The notes: generated by a model from the letters alone, not told the origin. Counted from the stretch's first letter, positions 1 to 8,097 are shown. The stretch: 17,664 bases of DNA from Syntrophomonadaceae bacterium (GCA_007129055.1 SKWE01000120.1:1-17664); one strand, 5' to 3'. Numbers and translations: made by a program.

Positions 1-339
1 GCTTCCCTGTTTCTATTTCCGGCTTATGTAGCTCTGGTAGCCCTGGCGCTGCAGGGAGCGTTTTTTAAAAAACTATTTTACCCTGTCGCTGCAGCAGGCA
101 GGATGGCTCTAACCAACTATCTTTCCCAAACAGTTATCTGTATTTTTATTTTTTACGGTTTTGGTCTTGGTTTATATGCAAATGTTAATGCCGCCCAGGG
201 AATCTTGATTGCAACTGCAATATATTTCATCCAAGTTATTTGGAGCAACCTGTGGTTGAAGAAATTCAGATATGGTCCGATGGAGTGGCTTTGGAGAGTG
301 TTAACGTATAAAAATAAACAGCCTTTTACCTACAGCTAG
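1..339 (+). CDS. DUF418 family membrane protein, 3' end only
   Basis: The open frame enters from the left edge and its last 112 codons are visible. The C-terminal part of the DUF418/YeiB family is recognisable: a GRMALTNYLSQT motif at visible residues 33-44, hydrophobic segments on either side, and the usual terminal GPMEWLWRVLTY motif before a short tail. The protein is an integral membrane protein whose biochemical role is not settled in the family; a transport-related role is often proposed. An internal ATG at 103 could be mistaken for a start, but the frame is open upstream and the residues before it also fit the family, so this is a truncated gene and not a 78-residue protein. The family call is confident; the function is unknown. 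Confidence 0.85.
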   Translation, partial: ASLFLFPAYVALVALALQGAFFKKLFYPVAAAGRMALTNYLSQTVICIFIFYGFGLGLYANVNAAQGILIATAIYFIQVIWSNLWLKKFRYGPMEWLWRVLTYKNKQPFTYS

Positions 340-486
340 CGGATTGTTTTGAAAATCAAATCATCACTAAAGCGGAACTTTTAGATATAAACAGAGCTCG
401 CTAAACCCGGGGACAGTCAGTGTATCAATTGTTTAATCAGACAGGACATCGGTTTTTCTACTTCCACCTGCATTGTGGTATAGTCA

Positions 487-519
487 AATAACCATTCTAG
501 ATTGTTAAGAATGGTTATT
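487..519 (+). terminator. 12-bp perfect hairpin, possible terminator or operator
   Basis: The arms 487-498 (AATAACCATTCT) and 508-519 (AGAATGGTTATT) are exact inverted complements around a 9-nt loop. A T-rich run (TATTTTTAT) starts about 4 nt after the stem. It could end the DUF418 transcript. The stem is AT-rich and the T-run is not immediately adjacent, so an operator for the following gene is an equal possibility; the hairpin overlaps the region where a -35 box would lie. Confidence 0.4.
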
Positions 520-540
520 GCAGTATTTTTATAATATAAT
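512..540 (+). promoter_or_regulatory. Possible promoter of the CoA-transferase gene
   Basis: Two overlapping perfect -10 hexamers (TATAAT at 530-535 and 535-540) lie 55-65 bp before the start codon. No good -35 is present at 17 bp; the best is TGGTTA at 512-517, with three matches. The segment is very AT-rich and sits just after the 487-519 hairpin, so activator dependence or repression through that hairpin is possible. This rests on motif matching only. Confidence 0.3.
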
Positions 541-594
541 TGCTATTAGGGTAATTAGACTAATCAGGCTGCCTGCATAAAAGGAGGAAAAGAT

Positions 595-2076
595 ATGAGT
601 CCAATATATTTCCCACGCGTTTCAGCAGAAGAAGCGGCATCAATGATTGAAGATGGCCAAACAGTTGCCTTCAGTGGTTTTACTGCTGCCGGATCAGCAA
701 AGGCAATTCCACGCTCCCTTGCCCGCAGGGCAAAAGAACTGCATGCCAGGGGTGAACCTTTTAAGCTGAATGTGCTAAGTGGCGCTTCAACCGGTAAACT
801 TGATGATTTGCTGGCCGAAGCTGATGCGGTTGCCTGGCGAGCCCCATACCAGTCTTCAAAAATTATGCGTAAGATGATCAACGAACAGAAAATTGAATTT
901 ACAGATATGCATCTCTCACACCTGCCCCAGGCTGTCCAGAATGGCTTTCTGGGTGATATTAACTGGGCTGTAATTGAAGCGGCGGAAGTAACTTCTGATG
1001 GAAGAATATATCTACCCACATCAATAGGAGCTTCTCCTACTTTTCTTAAAACTGCGGAAAAAGTTATTATTGAATTAAACCGTTATCATTCTGTGCGCCT
1101 AAGCGAAATGGCCGATATAGCCATGCAGCCTCCTCCACCAAGACGCAGTCCAATTCCTATTTATCATCCCATGAATAAAATTGGCCTGCCTTATGCTTCG
1201 GTTGATCCAACCAAAATTGTTGCAGTTATAGATAACGATGAACCAGACGGTATTTCTCCCATGGGAATTCCTGATGAAACAAGCAGGAGGATTGCCCACC
1301 AGGTAGTTGATTTCTTGCTTAAAGAAATGCGTGCAGGCCGGATACCATCAGAATTATTACCTTTACAGGCAGGGGTGGGCAATATAGCTAATGCCGTTAT
1401 GTCTTTTTTGGGTGATGATCCTGATGTGCCCGATTTTTATATGTATACAGAGGTTTTTCAGGATTCACTGATCGACCTGATGGAAAAGGGACACCTGCTG
1501 GGAGCCAGTACCTGCAGCCTGACAGTATCCGATGAAAACCTGCAGCGGATCTACAGTAATATGGATTTTTTCACACCGCGGATTGTTTTGCGTCCCCAGG
1601 AGTTGTCGAATAACCCTGGAGTAATCAGGAGGCTCGGTGTTATAGCGCTTAATACTGCGCTTGAATTTGATTTAAATGGTCATGCCAACTCCACCCATGT
1701 CTGTGGTAAGGACCTGGTTAACGGCATCGGTGGAAGCGGTGATTTTACCCGGAATGCGTATCTTTCGATATTCATGGCTCCCTCCGCAGTTAAAGATGGT
1801 ACCATATCTACTGTCGTCCCTATGGTTACACATCCTGATCACAGCGAACACTCAGTGCAGGTTTTAGTTACAGAACATGGCCTGGCAGATCTTCGCAGCC
1901 TGGGGCCGAAGGAAAAGGCAAGAACCATTATTGACAAGTGCGCTCATCCTGATTACCGTGACTACCTTCATCGCTATGTTTCTGATTCACCGTCCGGCCA
2001 TATCAGTCAAAGCCTCCGCAATGCCTTTGAAATGCATATCAATTTGCTTGAGCATGGCACTATGAAAGTAGATTAA
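595..2076 (+). CDS. Acetyl-CoA hydrolase / succinate CoA-transferase family protein
   Basis: This 493-residue protein has the usual length and motifs of class I CoA-transferases of the Cat1/AarC/Ach1 group. These enzymes move CoA between acetate, succinate or related acids through a glutamyl-CoA thioester. E286 in YTEVFQ is the expected catalytic glutamate. The glycine-rich GIGGSGDF loop is at 377-384, and VTEHGLADLRS at 426-436 is the conserved C-terminal signature. The ATG at 595 follows a strong AAGGAGGA (581-588). The enzyme is cytosolic. In anaerobes members support acetate or succinate metabolism, but the acyl-CoA pair used here cannot be read from sequence, and some homologues are annotated as acetyl-CoA hydrolases. 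It starts a run of same-strand genes, with 28 bp to the XdhC-like gene. An antisense ORF lies inside it and is taken as a shadow. Confidence 0.9.
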   Translation: MSPIYFPRVSAEEAASMIEDGQTVAFSGFTAAGSAKAIPRSLARRAKELHARGEPFKLNVLSGASTGKLDDLLAEADAVAWRAPYQSSKIMRKMINEQKIEFTDMHLSHLPQAVQNGFLGDINWAVIEAAEVTSDGRIYLPTSIGASPTFLKTAEKVIIELNRYHSVRLSEMADIAMQPPPPRRSPIPIYHPMNKIGLPYASVDPTKIVAVIDNDEPDGISPMGIPDETSRRIAHQVVDFLLKEMRAGRIPSELLPLQAGVGNIANAVMSFLGDDPDVPDFYMYTEVFQDSLIDLMEKGHLLGASTCSLTVSDENLQRIYSNMDFFTPRIVLRPQELSNNPGVIRRLGVIALNTALEFDLNGHANSTHVCGKDLVNGIGGSGDFTRNAYLSIFMAPSAVKDGTISTVVPMVTHPDHSEHSVQVLVTEHGLADLRSLGPKEKARTIIDKCAHPDYRDYLHRYVSDSPSGHISQSLRNAFEMHINLLEHGTMKVD

Positions 2077-2104
2077 TTATTGCCTGATAACCGGGAGGAC
2101 CGTA

Positions 2105-3166
2105 TTGTCGATATATAAAATAATTAAGGAAAAACTGAAAGCATCTAAAGCGATAACTCTGGTCACAGTTTTGCCGGGTGAAAAAGATGCCCTCTTAAGT
2201 GGCCGTCAATTGGTGCTGAGTGAATTTGAGATAATTGGCGGCAATCTTGACGAAAAGACTGCCCTGGGCATTATCAAATTGCTAAAGCAGGACTGTTTTG
2301 ATCATAAAGCCCCTGCGAACGGTATAATTGAAGATCAGCACAGCGGTTTAAGGTATTTCCTCAAACACTATGAACCGAATCCCAGGTTGATAATCCTGGG
2401 AGGAGGGCATGTTGGTTCCGCCCTGTGTAAGCTGGCTGCCCATTTTGATTATTACATCATAATAGTTGATGACCGCCCCTCTTTTGCTGCACCGGCAGTT
2501 CACCCTGACGCGCATCAGGTGATATGCAACAGCTATGAAAAAGCGCTGGATAGTATAATTCCTTCGCCCAGCGATTATCTAGTTATTGTTACCAGGGGTC
2601 ATAGTTATGATAAGTTGTGCCTGGAAAAGTCACTGCAAAGAGATGCCGCTTATATAGGCATGATCGGCAGTAAGAAGCGGGTCAGTGAACAGCTGAAAGA
2701 ACTGGCTGCTTCAGGTTTCCCCCTTCAAAAATTATCTGAAATTCATTCCCCTGTTGGCCTGAAAATAGGCGCCGTGACAGAGCCTGAAATAGCGCTTAGC
2801 ATTATGGCGGAAATTACCATGGTTCGCCGCAGTAAAAGCCAGGGGGAAAATGTTCAAAATGATGTTTTAAATGCCCTGGTAAAAATAGAGGAACGCGGTG
2901 ATAAAGCTGTGTTAGCTACTATTATTAAAGCAATTGGTTCAACTCCCCGTAAAACAGGAGCCCAAATGATAGTATACCCCGATGGATCAATTGCAGGCAC
3001 CCTTGGAGGAGGCTGTGCTGAAGCTGAAGTTAGGCAGGAAGCTTTATATCATATGGATCATGGATTAAACGGGTTAATAAAAAAAGAATTAACTGCCCAT
3101 ACTGCAGCTGATCAGGGCATGGCTTGCGGTGGAGTTATGGAGATATATCTTGAACAGGTTTCCTGA
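2105..3166 (+). CDS. XdhC/CoxI-family protein (Rossmann plus CoxI domain)
   Basis: This 353-residue protein has a TTG start chosen because GGGAGGA (2093-2099) precedes it by 5 nt. Residues about 15-85 look like a degenerate N-terminal domain. Residues 95-240 form a Rossmann-type XdhC domain with GGGHVG at 99-104, TRGHSYD at 163-169 and YIGMIGSKKR at 183-192. Residues 265-350 form a second CoxI-like domain with GSTPRKTGAQM at 278-288, GGGCAEAEV at 301-309 and ACGG at 340-343. XdhC proteins bind molybdenum cofactor and help its sulfuration and insertion into xanthine-dehydrogenase-type hydroxylases. Clostridial versions with this domain order often sit in selenium-dependent molybdenum hydroxylase loci. 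No hydroxylase, mobA or selD gene is in this window, so its client enzyme is unknown. The family call is firm; the exact role is inferred. Confidence 0.85.
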   Translation: MSIYKIIKEKLKASKAITLVTVLPGEKDALLSGRQLVLSEFEIIGGNLDEKTALGIIKLLKQDCFDHKAPANGIIEDQHSGLRYFLKHYEPNPRLIILGGGHVGSALCKLAAHFDYYIIIVDDRPSFAAPAVHPDAHQVICNSYEKALDSIIPSPSDYLVIVTRGHSYDKLCLEKSLQRDAAYIGMIGSKKRVSEQLKELAASGFPLQKLSEIHSPVGLKIGAVTEPEIALSIMAEITMVRRSKSQGENVQNDVLNALVKIEERGDKAVLATIIKAIGSTPRKTGAQMIVYPDGSIAGTLGGGCAEAEVRQEALYHMDHGLNGLIKKELTAHTAADQGMACGGVMEIYLEQVS

Positions 3167-3169
3167 TAT

Positions 3170-3193
3170 TTCCCTGGAAATATTACCAGGGAA
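3170..3193 (+). other. Intergenic 8-bp hairpin before the nucleotidase gene
   Basis: TTCCCTGG (3170-3177) and CCAGGGAA (3186-3193) form an exact stem around an 8-nt AT loop, directly after the XdhC-like stop codon. No T-run follows, so it does not look like a standard intrinsic terminator. It may be an mRNA-processing or stability element between the two genes. Confidence 0.35.
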
Positions 3194-3237
3194 TCCTATC
3201 CTTCCCTTAGATCGGCAAAGAAAGAGAGGTGTTACTT

Positions 3238-5235
3238 ATGCAGCGTAGAGAGCTTCCCGTAATTATTGTAATTGCTGCTTTTATTGTTTTCATCTTCATT
3301 TTGCTAACACTAACAGGTAAGAATACAGAAGCAGCAGCTGGTGAACTATACCTGACAGTTTTACATACCAACGATGAACACGGAGCTGTTATCCCTCATT
3401 CTCCGGCTGTAGATTTTCATCCAGAAAGAGAAAACCCGACGGTTGGTGGGTATGCGCGTCTTGCACATCTTGTGCAGATAATCAGGGCTGAAAAGGAGAG
3501 CGGCAAAGAGCCCGTTCTATTAGTATCTGCCGGTGATTACATTGGTGGTTCCCCGTACAGCTGGCTTATCCCTGAAGGATATGCCCTGGAGATGAAACTG
3601 AAGCATGCTATCGGTTATGATGCGGTTGTAATCGGTAACCATGAGTATGATTACGGCCCAGACATTCTTGCCAGCTACCTGCTTGAGGCGGGATATCCAG
3701 AAGCCCACAGCCGGACAGCGGTTATTGCCTCAAATACTGCTGCCCCTTCTGACCATCCTTTGGCTTTAAATAATTTATACCTGGAAAGTGTGATACTGAA
3801 TCTTGAAAATGGTTTAAGTGTTGGGCTGTTCGGCCTAATCGGTGAGCAGGCAGTTTCGTATACCACGGCTAATTACCCCGTAGAATTTGTTGATCAGCAT
3901 GAAACAGCTGAAAAAATGGTTAATGACCTGCGCAGTAATGGAGCAGATATAGTCATTGCCATTACCCATTCCAGGGTTGAAGAGGATGTGGAATTGGCCA
4001 GGAATATAGATGGTATTGATATTATTGTAGGTGGGCATTGTCATACCGCTTTATATGAACCGGTAATTGAGAACAATACAATCATCCTTCAGGCAGGCTC
4101 ACTGCTTGAATACATGGGCCTGCTTGAAATTGCCTATAATCCTTCAACTGGTGAAGTAAGGATAAGAAATGATGAAACAGGTAACCCCCACCTGGTCCGG
4201 CTTGACTCTAACCAATCCCAGGATCCTGAGCTAGATGAGATTATAGTTGAATACACGGAAAAGCTGAATCAGCTCATAGCTGAAAAAACCGGCGGCAGCT
4301 TTACAGATGTGCTTGATACTGTTGCCATATCAGAATTTGAAATTCCGAATTACCCTCCGCTCAGGGAATCGTCATTTGGCAATTTTGTCAGCGATGCAAT
4401 GCGCCTGGTGGCCTGGGAAAAGACAGGGCAGCGTGCCGATTTTGCCGTCCAGGCAAATGGATCGATCAGGGGCAGTTTGACCCCGGGCACAATGCCGCAT
4501 TCACTGGGCAAAGTTTCAGTTTATGATCTTGCCGAACTTATAGGTCTAGGTATCGGGCCGGACGGTTCAGCCGGTTATCCCCTGGTGCAGGTTTACCTTA
4601 CCGGTGATGAAATACGCAGAACCCTTGAAGTGGCAGTATTGCTATCAGAAATGATGGGCGATACATACTTTTTACAGTTTTCCGGCTTGCGTTACGAGTA
4701 TAACCCACAAAATGCAATCTTGTTTACAGTTCCATTTGTTGATATACCTATACCGACTACCAGGGCTGTAGTCAGCGCAGAACGCTATACCGGTGAAGGG
4801 CGGCAGGAGTTTGATGCTCACCTTTATGAACCCCTTGAGTGGGGCGATGAAAGGTTATACAGCCTGGTTACCGATTCTTATATTTTATCTTTTCTGCCCA
4901 TGGTTGGTGAACTACTGCCCCAGTTGAATGTTGTTATAAAAGACAGCCAGGGTAACCCGGTTTCAGAAGAAGAGCTTGATAAGCTAATCGTAAACGTTGA
5001 TAACCGGGAACTCAAGGTCTGGGCCGCTGTTCTTGAGTATGCCGCCGGCCAGGAAACAGGGACGACAGGTTTACCCGAGATAGATCACTATTATGCTTCA
5101 ACGGCCGGACGAATCAACCAGGTTTGGTCTATTCCACTGGTAACCTGGCCGCTGTTGATACTACTGCTAATTGTGATTACAATTATAATGTTAGTAAGGC
5201 GCAGAAGATCGCGAAAGTCAAATCCTGCAGCATAG
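3238..5235 (+). CDS. 5'-nucleotidase / 2',3'-cyclic phosphodiesterase family ectoenzyme, membrane anchored
   Basis: The 665-residue protein is a UshA/YfkN-type metallophosphoesterase. Metal-binding motifs are visible in order: HTNDEHG (43-49), SAGDYIGG (97-104), GNHEYDYG (133-140), THSR (243-246) and GGHCHT (265-270). The C-terminal substrate-binding domain follows, with NGSIRG at 407-412 and TGDEI near 455. An N-terminal hydrophobic segment (about 8-26), followed by an alanine-rich region ending near residue 34, looks like a secretion signal. A second hydrophobic segment (about 632-653) followed by RRRRSRK looks like a C-terminal membrane anchor. The enzyme therefore probably acts outside the membrane, freeing nucleosides and phosphate from nucleotides; the true substrate could differ. 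The ATG at 3238 is preferred over the GTG at 3229, because the GTG overlaps the AGAGAGGT ribosome-binding site. Confidence 0.88.
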   Translation: MQRRELPVIIVIAAFIVFIFILLTLTGKNTEAAAGELYLTVLHTNDEHGAVIPHSPAVDFHPERENPTVGGYARLAHLVQIIRAEKESGKEPVLLVSAGDYIGGSPYSWLIPEGYALEMKLKHAIGYDAVVIGNHEYDYGPDILASYLLEAGYPEAHSRTAVIASNTAAPSDHPLALNNLYLESVILNLENGLSVGLFGLIGEQAVSYTTANYPVEFVDQHETAEKMVNDLRSNGADIVIAITHSRVEEDVELARNIDGIDIIVGGHCHTALYEPVIENNTIILQAGSLLEYMGLLEIAYNPSTGEVRIRNDETGNPHLVRLDSNQSQDPELDEIIVEYTEKLNQLIAEKTGGSFTDVLDTVAISEFEIPNYPPLRESSFGNFVSDAMRLVAWEKTGQRADFAVQANGSIRGSLTPGTMPHSLGKVSVYDLAELIGLGIGPDGSAGYPLVQVYLTGDEIRRTLEVAVLLSEMMGDTYFLQFSGLRYEYNPQNAILFTVPFVDIPIPTTRAVVSAERYTGEGRQEFDAHLYEPLEWGDERLYSLVTDSYILSFLPMVGELLPQLNVVIKDSQGNPVSEEELDKLIVNVDNRELKVWAAVLEYAAGQETGTTGLPEIDHYYASTAGRINQVWSIPLVTWPLLILLLIVITIIMLVRRRRSRKSNPAA

Positions 5236-5340
5236 CGGGTCAGGCCCGGGCTGTCAGATTTATAACTGTTCTCAACGTGGACATGCTTGAGAATTTGTGT
5301 TACTTTAAAGCATACAGAATAGGAAATGGAGCTGGTCTAG

Positions 5341-6192
5341 TTGTCGAACCCGGCCTGGATTGACGGAGTGCACAGTGATCTTTCCGAAGCAAAGGTTTCC
5401 ATTGAAGATCGCGGCTACCTGCTTGGTGATGGAATTTATGAAGTTATCAGGATCTACAACAGGCAGCCCTTTTATCTTGCTGCCCACCTGGAGAGGATGG
5501 AAAGAAGCGCTGCAGCAATCAGGATAGAAATCCCCTATGCAAAGACAGAGCTTGAAACTGCTATTAGTGAATTGATAGCTAAAAGCAGCTATGCAGATGG
5601 TTATATCTATATGCAGTTAACCAGGGGCAGCGCAAAGCGCGATCACCTGTTTCCCGGTAATGCTAAGCCAACCCTTGTGATGTATGTCAGGGAACTTCCC
5701 CCGCTCCCGGATCTTGAAAATGTAAATCCAGCTGCTTGTATAACTGTTCCCGATGAGCGCTGGTTAAACTGTTATATTAAAACAATCAACCTGCTGCCAA
5801 ACCTACTGGCAAGGCAAAAAGCCCATGAATCAGGTGCGATAGAGGCTTTATTTTATCGTCCCGGTGGTTTGTTGACAGAAGGTACCCGTTCCAACCTCTT
5901 TGCAGTAATAGATGGGGTTGTGTATACCCATCCTGCAACAAACCTTATATTACCCGGGATAACGCGGGAGATTGTTATCGGGCTAATTCAGAAGCTCGGC
6001 ATTCCTCTTAAAGAAGAATCTTTTAATCTGGATCATGTCAGGAAAGCCTCGGAAGTATGGATAACCTCAACAACACTGGAGGTGCAGCCCATTAATTCAA
6101 TAGATCATTCAGAGCTGGGTTATCCCTGCCCGGGAGAAACGTGCCTGCAGCTAATGAAAGAGTTTCGCAGTCTTGTAGTAGAAGCGCGATAA
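5341..6192 (+). CDS. dat: D-amino acid aminotransferase (D-alanine aminotransferase)
   Basis: This 283-residue fold-type IV PLP enzyme is close in length and motif order to Bacillus D-amino acid aminotransferase. It swaps the amino group between D-alanine and 2-oxoglutarate, linking D-Ala and D-Glu for peptidoglycan. K147 in YIKTINLLPN is the expected PLP lysine. Y33 in GDGIYEV, R100 and H102 in RGSAKRDHLFP, and E180 in TEGTRSN match active-site residues known from the Bacillus enzyme. The R/H pair favours the D-amino acid enzyme over branched-chain aminotransferase or aminodeoxychorismate lyase, which share the fold. The TTG start at 5341 is supported by GGAG at 5328-5331 and by homology reaching the N-terminus. 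The stop codon overlaps the Shine-Dalgarno of the Nif3-like gene, so the two are probably co-translated. Confidence 0.88.
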   Translation: MSNPAWIDGVHSDLSEAKVSIEDRGYLLGDGIYEVIRIYNRQPFYLAAHLERMERSAAAIRIEIPYAKTELETAISELIAKSSYADGYIYMQLTRGSAKRDHLFPGNAKPTLVMYVRELPPLPDLENVNPAACITVPDERWLNCYIKTINLLPNLLARQKAHESGAIEALFYRPGGLLTEGTRSNLFAVIDGVVYTHPATNLILPGITREIVIGLIQKLGIPLKEESFNLDHVRKASEVWITSTTLEVQPINSIDHSELGYPCPGETCLQLMKEFRSLVVEAR

Positions 6193-6205
6193 AGGGTGTA
6201 TTGAT

Positions 6206-7330
6206 ATGAAGGTTAGTGTTAATGCTGTTATGAAATATATGGAGGAGCTGGCACCCCTGTCGGTTGCCCTACCCGGAGATCCTGTGGGCCTGCAGGTTGG
6301 CAACCCTAGTTCAATTGTTGATAGTATAATGGTCGCCCTGGATCCTGACCTGGAAACCATTGAAGAAGCTATAAAGAAAAAAGCGCAGATGATTATTACT
6401 CATCATCCACTTATCTATAATAAATTATCATCCATAAATGAAGCGGGTCCCAGGGGATCACTGGTCGCCCGGGCTATCAGGAACAACCTTCATATTTATT
6501 CTGCTCATACCAATTTCGATGTTACGCGCGGCGGTGTCAGTTACAGGCTCGCTGAAGCGCTTGGACTACCAGTTAAAAATGCCTCCGTGCTTGAAGTTAC
6601 TGGAAGCGAGCAGCTATTAAAGCTTGTCGTTTTTGTTCCCAAGGGGCATGAAGACAGGATACTTGATGCTCTAGCGCGTGCTGGCGCCGGACAGATTGGT
6701 CGTTACAGCCATTGTACTTTTCAAACCATGGGTACAGGTACATTTATGCCTGCAGCGGATACTAACCCTTTTATCGGCAGTAAAGGCGAGCTCGAGAAGG
6801 TTTCAGAAATACGCCTTGAAACCATTCTGCCGGTTACAAGGCGTAAAACTATAATTTCCGATCTTATTAAGCATCATCCATATGAAGAAGTTGCCTATGA
6901 TTTATACCCGCTCGATCTTGAAGGAGACGAAATTGGTTTAGGCTTGCTAATTGATCTTGAGGAAGAGCTATCTTTTGACCAGCTTATAAATAGGTGCCTG
7001 ACCAATTTATCCACTAACACTTTGCGATACTCAATCAATGACAGAGAAGGCTTCAGGCGAATTGCGCTTTGTGGAGGCAGCGGGGGTTCTTTGATAGAAC
7101 ATGCCGCCAGGCAAAATGCAGATGTCCTGATATCAGGGGATTTCCGTTATCATGATCTTAAAGATGCGCAGGCATTGAATATTGCTCTCATAGATGCAGG
7201 CCATCATGCTACTGAATTGCCAGGTGTTAAATACCTGAAAGATTACCTTCAGCATAAGTTGGAGGACGAGGGGTACGGGGTTGAGGTACATCTGCAGGCG
7301 TTAACGCCGGCAGGTTGGAGTTGCACTTAG
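6206..7330 (+). CDS. Nif3-like dinuclear metal centre protein (DUF34, YqfO type)
   Basis: This 374-residue protein has the two-part Nif3 core split by a PII/CutA-like insert, the long form usual in Bacillota. Metal ligands are visible: H66-H67 in ITHHPLIY, HTNFD at 101-105, H316 in GDFRYHD, and DAGHHATE at 330-337. The insert, about residues 137-235, includes KLVVFVPKGHED and a GTGTF motif. Nif3 proteins are widespread; GTP cyclohydrolase I type 2 is a common database name but is not a proven general function, so none is assigned here. The ATG at 6206 follows AAAGGGTG with 7-nt spacing, and only 13 bp separate it from dat. In many Bacillota this gene lies beside the coiled-coil zinc-ribbon gene, as here. 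A strong terminator begins directly after its stop codon. Confidence 0.9.
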   Translation: MKVSVNAVMKYMEELAPLSVALPGDPVGLQVGNPSSIVDSIMVALDPDLETIEEAIKKKAQMIITHHPLIYNKLSSINEAGPRGSLVARAIRNNLHIYSAHTNFDVTRGGVSYRLAEALGLPVKNASVLEVTGSEQLLKLVVFVPKGHEDRILDALARAGAGQIGRYSHCTFQTMGTGTFMPAADTNPFIGSKGELEKVSEIRLETILPVTRRKTIISDLIKHHPYEEVAYDLYPLDLEGDEIGLGLLIDLEEELSFDQLINRCLTNLSTNTLRYSINDREGFRRIALCGGSGGSLIEHAARQNADVLISGDFRYHDLKDAQALNIALIDAGHHATELPGVKYLKDYLQHKLEDEGYGVEVHLQALTPAGWSCT

Positions 7331-7356
7331 GGGTGGGTGAAAACCTACCCTTTTTT
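7331..7356 (+). terminator. Intrinsic terminator after the Nif3-like gene
   Basis: GGGTGGGT (7331-7338) pairs with ACCTACCC (7343-7350), with one G-T wobble, around a GAAA tetraloop. Six T residues follow at once (7351-7356). This is a textbook rho-independent terminator. It starts at the base after the Nif3-like stop codon and ends 27 bp before the next start codon. Confidence 0.88.
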
Positions 7357-7383
7357 ATTTAACCATCTATGAGGAGGAAGCTG

Positions 7384-8097
7384 ATGCAGCTTAAACTACT
7401 ATGGGAATTGCAGAAAGTTGACCTGGCCATAAAAGACCTTGAAGAAAAGATTGAGGAAGCTCCGGCCGAAAGTGGAGTTGACGAAACAACCGAATTGGTC
7501 AGGCAGCTCCGGGAAGATTATGAGAACAGGGAAAACCAGAACAAAGATGACAGAAAAAAATTAAAAAACCTTGAAATGAAAACGCAAAAGCTTGTTGATG
7601 ACCGCAGGGAAGTAAATGATAACATGTACAATGGTACCGTAACTAACGTGAAAGAGTTAGAACAGATGCATCGCAGGATGGATCAATTACTGTCGGAGAA
7701 AGAAAAAACGGAAGATGAAATACTGTTAATCATGGAATCCCTTGAAGAACAGGATGAAGAGCTTGCCAGGCTTAAAAGCGAACTCGATAAAGCGGAAAAT
7801 GAACTAACAGAAAAAGAAGAAAGATTAAAAGTAAACCTGGCGGAAATGAACCAGACCATAGTCGGTTTAAGGGAGGAAAGAGCCACCAGGGCCGAAAAAG
7901 TTGAGAGAAAATATATGGATAAATACGTTATGCTGGCAGAAAAGAATCAGGGTCAGGCTATAGCGGTGGTGAATGAAGACCTTTGCGGTGGATGCCGCGT
8001 CTTTATCTCTTCAGGGTTGCGGGGGCATCTTTACAATCCAGACGCAATGGTGTATTGTGAGAATTGTGGTCGCCTGCTGGTTAAGCTGGACGACTGA
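7384..8097 (+). CDS. Coiled-coil zinc-ribbon protein (COG1579 type)
   Basis: This 237-residue protein is mostly a long charged coiled coil (about residues 10-185). It ends in a zinc ribbon with the pairs C201/C204 (CGGC) and C225/C228 (CENC). The MYNGTVTNVKELEQM segment at about 81-95 is the conserved family signature inside the coil. Members are soluble proteins that have been proposed to bind nucleic acid; the role is not established. The ATG at 7384 is preferred because AGGAGG (7372-7377) lies 6 nt before it. An in-frame ATG at 7369 would place the ribosome-binding site inside the coding region. The gene is the usual neighbour of Nif3, but here a terminator separates the two, so expression needs read-through or a promoter inside the upstream gene. 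Confidence 0.85.
   Translation: MQLKLLWELQKVDLAIKDLEEKIEEAPAESGVDETTELVRQLREDYENRENQNKDDRKKLKNLEMKTQKLVDDRREVNDNMYNGTVTNVKELEQMHRRMDQLLSEKEKTEDEILLIMESLEEQDEELARLKSELDKAENELTEKEERLKVNLAEMNQTIVGLREERATRAEKVERKYMDKYVMLAEKNQGQAIAVVNEDLCGGCRVFISSGLRGHLYNPDAMVYCENCGRLLVKLDD

Noticed and set aside
564..1019. 151-codon antisense open frame over the CoA-transferase start
   Set aside because: It lies opposite a strongly conserved enzyme, shows no recognisable domain, and extends across the real gene's ribosome-binding site.
5244..5251. GCCCGGGC palindrome after the nucleotidase gene
   Set aside because: The stem does not extend beyond eight bases and no T-run follows, so it is not supported as a terminator or operator.
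5124..5363. 79-codon + strand frame bridging the nucleotidase and dat genes
   Set aside because: It overlaps the 3' end of one real gene and the start of another in a different frame, with unconvincing composition and no clear ribosome-binding site.
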